64,000 nt of DNA from JAXLYE01 sp046351595 (GTDB lineage: Bacteria > Myxococcota_A > Polyangia > Palsa-1104 > JAEUJZ01), in contig JAXLYE010000004.1 of the NCBI GenBank assembly GCA_046351595.1, positions 496,001-560,000 of the forward strand, in the 5' to 3' direction. Below the pieces are notes generated by a model. The model was given only the letters and a program-made list of their open reading frames with translations, had not been told where the DNA came from and ran no database searches. Positions within the stretch are counted from its first letter, which is position 1. Each line of letters begins with the position of its first letter. A program made the translations under genes and the position numbers. This document shows, one piece after another, positions 60,390 to 64,000 of this stretch.

Positions 60390-62731
60390 GCAGCCAGGAG
60401 AGCACCGTGCAGAACCCCGTCCCGGAGCGAGCTCCGAAGCCGCTGCCCGCTCTGGAGGAGCAGCTGATCGGCAAGTCGATCGGCCGCTACCGGATCCTGA
60501 TGCGCCTCGGCCGCGGCGGCATGGGCCTCGTCTATGAAGCGGAGGACGCGCTGCTCAACCGCCGCGTCGCGGTGAAGTTCTTGCCGCCGAACATGCAGGG
60601 CGACGTCCGGCTGCGCGAGCGCTTCTTCCGCGAGGCGCAGGTCACGGCCCGCCTGAGCCACCCCAACATCATCGCCATCCACGACATCGGCGAGGTGCAG
60701 GGCCGCATCTTCGTGGTGATGGAGCTGCTCAGCCCGCGCAGCCTCGGGAGCCACATCCGCGAGGGCGGCGCGCTGCACTTCAGCGAGGCGACGCGCATCA
60801 TCGCCGACTGCTGCTCGGCGCTGGCGGTCGCGCACGCGGCGGGCCTGGTGCACCGCGACGTGAAGCCGGACAACATCCTGTGCTCGCTGGCGGGTGTCGC
60901 CAAGGTGACGGACTTCGGCCTGGTCAAGGTGCTGACGCAGAGCAGCTCCGAGGGCGGCCTGACGATGGAGAACGCGATCGTCGGCAGCCCCTCGTACATG
61001 AGCCCCGAGCAGATCAAGGCCGAGACGGTCGACGCGCGCAGCGACATCTACTCGCTGGGCATGACCTACTACGCGGCGCTGGCCGGGCGGCCGCCGTTCT
61101 CGGGCGCGACCCCGCTCGTGCTGTTTGCCGACCACTGCGGGACCCCGACCCCGGATCCGCGCGAGGTGCGCCCCGACATCCCGGCGGCGTGCGTCAAGGT
61201 GCTGCTGCGCGCGACCGCCAAGTCGAAGCAGGATCGCTACCAGAGCGCCGCCGAGATGAAGAAGGCGCTGGAGGACGCGCTGGCCCAGGCCGAGGCGCCG
61301 CCGCCGTATGCGTTCCTGATCCCTTCGGAGCAGCCGTGGCACACGCCGGAGCCGCAAGCCCCTGAGGCCGCGGGCGGCGAGCCCGAGCCGCCGACGCAGA
61401 CCTGGCCATCGGACACGCCGGCGGGTGACATGACCGGCGCGCTGGAGTCGCCGCGCGGGCGCGCGCGGTCGCTGTTGGTGCTGCTCGCGACGATGGTGAT
61501 CTGCGGTGCGATCCTGTTCGTCGCCAACCGCTCGCTCCTGCAGAGCAGCCAGAGCGCGCCGATGCCGGCCGCCGAGATCAAGCCGCCGATCAAGGTCGGC
61601 GTCCTGCACTCGATGAGCGGACCGATGTCGATCACCGCGCGCCCGATCACCGACGCGACGCTGCTGGCGATCGACGAGATCAACGAGCGCGGCGGCCTGC
61701 TCGGTCGCCCGATCGAGCCGGTGGTCCTCGACGGCAAGACGGACGCGGACAGCTTCGCGCAGGCGGCGGAGCGGCTGATCGTGCACGACAAGGTCGCGGT
61801 GGTCTTCGGCGGCTGGCACTCCTCGGCGCGCCGCGGCATCAAGCGGGTCGTCGAGCAGAACAACCACCTGCTGATCTACCCCGGCAGCGATGAGGGGCTC
61901 GAGGACTCGGCGCAGATCCTGTACCTCGGCTCCGTGCCCTCGCAGCAGGTGCTGCCGGCGCTGCGCTACTTCTCGCAGACGCTCGGCAAGCAGCGCGTGT
62001 TCGTCATCGGCAACGAGCCGAGCTTCGCGCGCCCGCTCGGCGCCATCATCGCCGACGCGGGTCAGGAGCTCGGCATGCGCCTGGTCGGCGAGCGCATCGT
62101 CCGCGAGGGCGCGACCGAGTTCGAGCGCGTGGTGCGCAAGATCGCGCACACCGGACCGGATCTCATCGTCAACGCGCTGCGCGGCGACGCCAACATCTCG
62201 TTCTTCCGCGCCCTGATGACCGAGCTGCCGGCGAACAAGCGCCCGGTCACGCTGTCGCTCGCGCTCGACGCGAACGTGATGGAGGGCCTGGCCAGCCTGG
62301 ACCTGCGCGGCAGCTTCGTGGCCGCGAGCTACTTCGAGACCGTCGAGCGCCCGCAGAACCGCGAGTTCCTGTCGCGCCTGACCGCGCGCTTCGGCGGCCA
62401 CCGGGTCGCCAGCGATGCGATGGCCGCGGCCTACGAGGGCGTGCACCTGTGGGCGCAGGGCGTGCGCGCGACCGGCTCGTTCAGCCCGATCCGGCTGCGG
62501 CAGGCGCTGAAAGACCAGACGCTGGAGGGCCCCGCCGGCGTGCTGCGCCTTGATCCCAGCAACGGCCACGCCTGGCGCCCCTATCGGCTGGGCCGCGTGA
62601 GCCACACCAACCGCATCGAGATCGTCGAATCCTCGCCGCAGCCGCTGCAGCCGATCCTCTTTCCGCGCACGCGGACGCGCACGCAGTGGGAGGCGCTGCT
62701 CACCCGCACCGACTCCGCGGCCGAGCCCTAG
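60386..62731 (+). CDS. Ser/Thr protein kinase fused to a UrtA/amide-binding sensor domain
   Basis: Predicted 781 aa. The GTG at 60386 has AAGGAG seven bases upstream and overlaps the previous stop. Residues about 30-295 are a Hanks-type kinase: glycine loop GRGGMGLVYEA, VAVKFL with the catalytic Lys, HRDVKPDN near 156-163, DFG near 176, and MSPEQ. One membrane helix lies at about 362-385. Residues about 393-760 are a type 1 periplasmic binding domain of the UrtA/AmiC/FmdD group (VGVLHSMSGPMS; GWHSSARRG; YPGSDEGLED), here on the outside. So a urea/amide-type ligand may directly gate a Ser/Thr kinase. The coupled CHASE3 protein may be its partner. Confidence 0.9.
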   Translation: MSSQESTVQNPVPERAPKPLPALEEQLIGKSIGRYRILMRLGRGGMGLVYEAEDALLNRRVAVKFLPPNMQGDVRLRERFFREAQVTARLSHPNIIAIHDIGEVQGRIFVVMELLSPRSLGSHIREGGALHFSEATRIIADCCSALAVAHAAGLVHRDVKPDNILCSLAGVAKVTDFGLVKVLTQSSSEGGLTMENAIVGSPSYMSPEQIKAETVDARSDIYSLGMTYYAALAGRPPFSGATPLVLFADHCGTPTPDPREVRPDIPAACVKVLLRATAKSKQDRYQSAAEMKKALEDALAQAEAPPPYAFLIPSEQPWHTPEPQAPEAAGGEPEPPTQTWPSDTPAGDMTGALESPRGRARSLLVLLATMVICGAILFVANRSLLQSSQSAPMPAAEIKPPIKVGVLHSMSGPMSITARPITDATLLAIDEINERGGLLGRPIEPVVLDGKTDADSFAQAAERLIVHDKVAVVFGGWHSSARRGIKRVVEQNNHLLIYPGSDEGLEDSAQILYLGSVPSQQVLPALRYFSQTLGKQRVFVIGNEPSFARPLGAIIADAGQELGMRLVGERIVREGATEFERVVRKIAHTGPDLIVNALRGDANISFFRALMTELPANKRPVTLSLALDANVMEGLASLDLRGSFVAASYFETVERPQNREFLSRLTARFGGHRVASDAMAAAYEGVHLWAQGVRATGSFSPIRLRQALKDQTLEGPAGVLRLDPSNGHAWRPYRLGRVSHTNRIEIVESSPQPLQPILFPRTRTRTQWEALLTRTDSAAEP

Positions 62732-62747
62732 CTGCGCGCGGCGCCGC

Positions 62748-64000
62748 TCAGTGCTCGCACAGGCTCACGGTGCGGACGTTGAGCGACTGCTTGTGGCGCT
62801 TGCGCTCCTCCATGAGCGCGAGGCGCACGGCCAGCGCCTCCTCGCGCGGGATGAGCCCCTGCTGCGGCGGCACCTCGCGCGTCGACGGGATGGTGACGCT
62901 CGGGTCGACGAGCCAGAACACGATGACGCGCCGCCGCGCCTCGGTCGCGCCCGCGGCGACTGAGAGCGCGCTGAGCTTGTGGATGTGCGAGTTCGGGAAG
63001 ACCAGCAGCCGGCCCGCCGGCGTCGCCACGCTGCCCAGCGGGATCGTGCCCTCGCCGACGAGCCGCTCGACCGGCGCCGGCCGGCACTGGTCGATGTTCC
63101 AGAACAGGCGCCCGGCCTCCTCGACGGTGTAGGCGCGCTTGAAGCGCAGCTCGCCGCCTTCGAGCGCCTCGTCGCGATCGAGCACGTAGACGCAGGTCGC
63201 GATGATGTGCTCGTGGCTCATGCCCTCGACGTGCCAGACGCCCTCGTGCGTCTCGCCCGCGCCCAGGCGGTACTCGACGATCTTGGGGATGACCAAGAGC
63301 TCGCGGCCGCGCAGCGACGCGGGCGGGGCCGGCCGCGACTTCGCATCCTTCTTGCCCTCGGGCAGCTCGCCCTCGTGCTCGATGTCCTCGATGTCCTCGA
63401 CCCAGAAGCGGGTGCTCTCGACGTAGCCGACCGTGCTCTCGATCAGCGGTAGCGCCGTCGAGAACAGCGCCGCCAGGTCGTCGTAGGTGGCGGCGTGCCG
63501 CGCGCGATCGAGGTTGTTGATGTAGGACTCGATGGTCACGCTGCCGTCCTCGGCGACCCGGAAGGGCGTCGGCAGCCACTGGTAGCGCGAGCTCTCGAAG
63601 GGCCGGCCGAAGCGGTCACGCCCGGGGCTCGGCCCCTTCTTGCGCGGCACCGCCTTCTGCAGCACCGAGCGCCCCTCGATGTACGGGTAGAGCGACGGGT
63701 GCACGAGGTCGCACACGCGCGTCCCGGAGCCCGGGTGGTAGTCGGCGGGCTCCAGGTCGATCAGCCGCTGCACGTCGGCGCGCAGGCGGTCGATCAGCGC
63801 GCTGTCGACCAGCCCGTCCGCGAACGCCACGCCGTCCGGGTCCTTGCGCCGCAGGTGCGACTCCCAGATGCCGCTGATCTCGGGCGACTCCCGCACCGTG
63901 AACCAGCCGTCGCTCTCGACCTCGATGTCCTGCCCCGTCTCCTCGTCCCGCAGGGTCAGGGTGTCCTCGCCGCGCGCGATCACGGTGGCGGAGTCGCCGG
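62748..64000 (-). CDS. DUF4246 (2-oxoglutarate oxygenase-like) protein, partial
   Basis: At least 411 aa on the minus strand; the reading frame is open to the window edge, so the 5' end is probably missing. A GTG at 63983 has no visible ribosome site. The DUF4246 signature is strong: GVWHVEGMSHEHIIATCVY, later FPNSHIHKLSAL, and VDPSVTIPST-x-VPPQQ. Such proteins are best known from fungi and have a double-stranded beta-helix with an H-x-E/D-x(n)-H iron centre (HVEGM...H). Likely an iron/2-oxoglutarate oxygenase of unknown substrate. Confidence 0.8.
   Translation of the reverse strand, partial: GDSATVIARGEDTLTLRDEETGQDIEVESDGWFTVRESPEISGIWESHLRRKDPDGVAFADGLVDSALIDRLRADVQRLIDLEPADYHPGSGTRVCDLVHPSLYPYIEGRSVLQKAVPRKKGPSPGRDRFGRPFESSRYQWLPTPFRVAEDGSVTIESYINNLDRARHAATYDDLAALFSTALPLIESTVGYVESTRFWVEDIEDIEHEGELPEGKKDAKSRPAPPASLRGRELLVIPKIVEYRLGAGETHEGVWHVEGMSHEHIIATCVYVLDRDEALEGGELRFKRAYTVEEAGRLFWNIDQCRPAPVERLVGEGTIPLGSVATPAGRLLVFPNSHIHKLSALSVAAGATEARRRVIVFWLVDPSVTIPSTREVPPQQGLIPREEALAVRLALMEERKRHKQSLNVRTVSLCEH

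Noticed and set aside
59837..62605. Long minus-strand frame opposite the Ser/Thr kinase
   Set aside because: Shadow of a gene with full kinase and binding-domain motifs; no recognisable features of its own.

Overview
The window looks like chromosome from a member of the Myxococcota. The DNA is very GC-rich. Two surface proteins end in MYXO-CTERM-type sorting tails (3060-6875 and 45163-46488). There are several good sigma-54 promoter matches, a Ser/Thr kinase fused to a ligand-binding domain, a soluble-adenylyl-cyclase-like giant, and a retron reverse transcriptase of the myxobacterial kind. I saw no rRNA, tRNA or CRISPR array.

Layout. 1-8.1 kb: an OmpA/TSP3 envelope protein, a DUF11 repeat surface protein and an alpha/beta hydrolase. 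8.2-13.8 kb: a SIMPL protein, a histidine kinase that lacks its ATPase domain, small unknowns and a ricin-type lectin. 14.0-19.4 kb: a HEAT-repeat protein fused to a degenerate aldo-keto reductase, then two tandem, diverged copies of a retron msr-msd RNA, then a retron reverse transcriptase with its own HEAT-like N-terminus. 19.4-24.4 kb: a translationally coupled V4R sensor and two-cyclase/AAA/TPR protein.

24.8-42.1 kb: a block of about 17.3 kb that interrupts a sedolisin (S53 peptidase) gene. The 5' part of that gene is at 42.1-43.6 kb and the 3' part, with the catalytic serine, is at 24.5-24.8 kb. Both lie on the minus strand. A GGTAC sits at each junction, and joining the halves through one GGTAC restores the reading frame. 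The block carries an EF-hand protein, a STAS-like protein, an FG-GAP protein, a terpene-synthase-like protein, a caspase-family protein, a CHAT protease overlapping a STAND-NTPase/WD40 giant, and a zinc phospholipase-C-like protein. The caspase/CHAT/STAND set resembles known bacterial conflict (self-killing immune) systems.

43.9-64 kb: a collagen-like lipoprotein, a VWA protein, a 708-aa protein made of two copies of an unknown unit, an M55 aminopeptidase, a CBM21 lipoprotein, membrane proteins, two regulator/enzyme divergent pairs (TetR with a sterol-desaturase-like hydroxylase; MarR with an FAD monooxygenase), a DUF1801 protein, a cupin, a CHASE3 sensor coupled to a Ser/Thr kinase with a UrtA-like sensor, and a DUF4246 oxygenase cut by the window end.

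The two observations most worth following are the tandem-RNA retron (17.40-19.38 kb) and the sedolisin-splitting island with its caspase/CHAT/STAND cluster. A recurrent background feature is short 11-13 bp tandem repeats at the very edges of genes.
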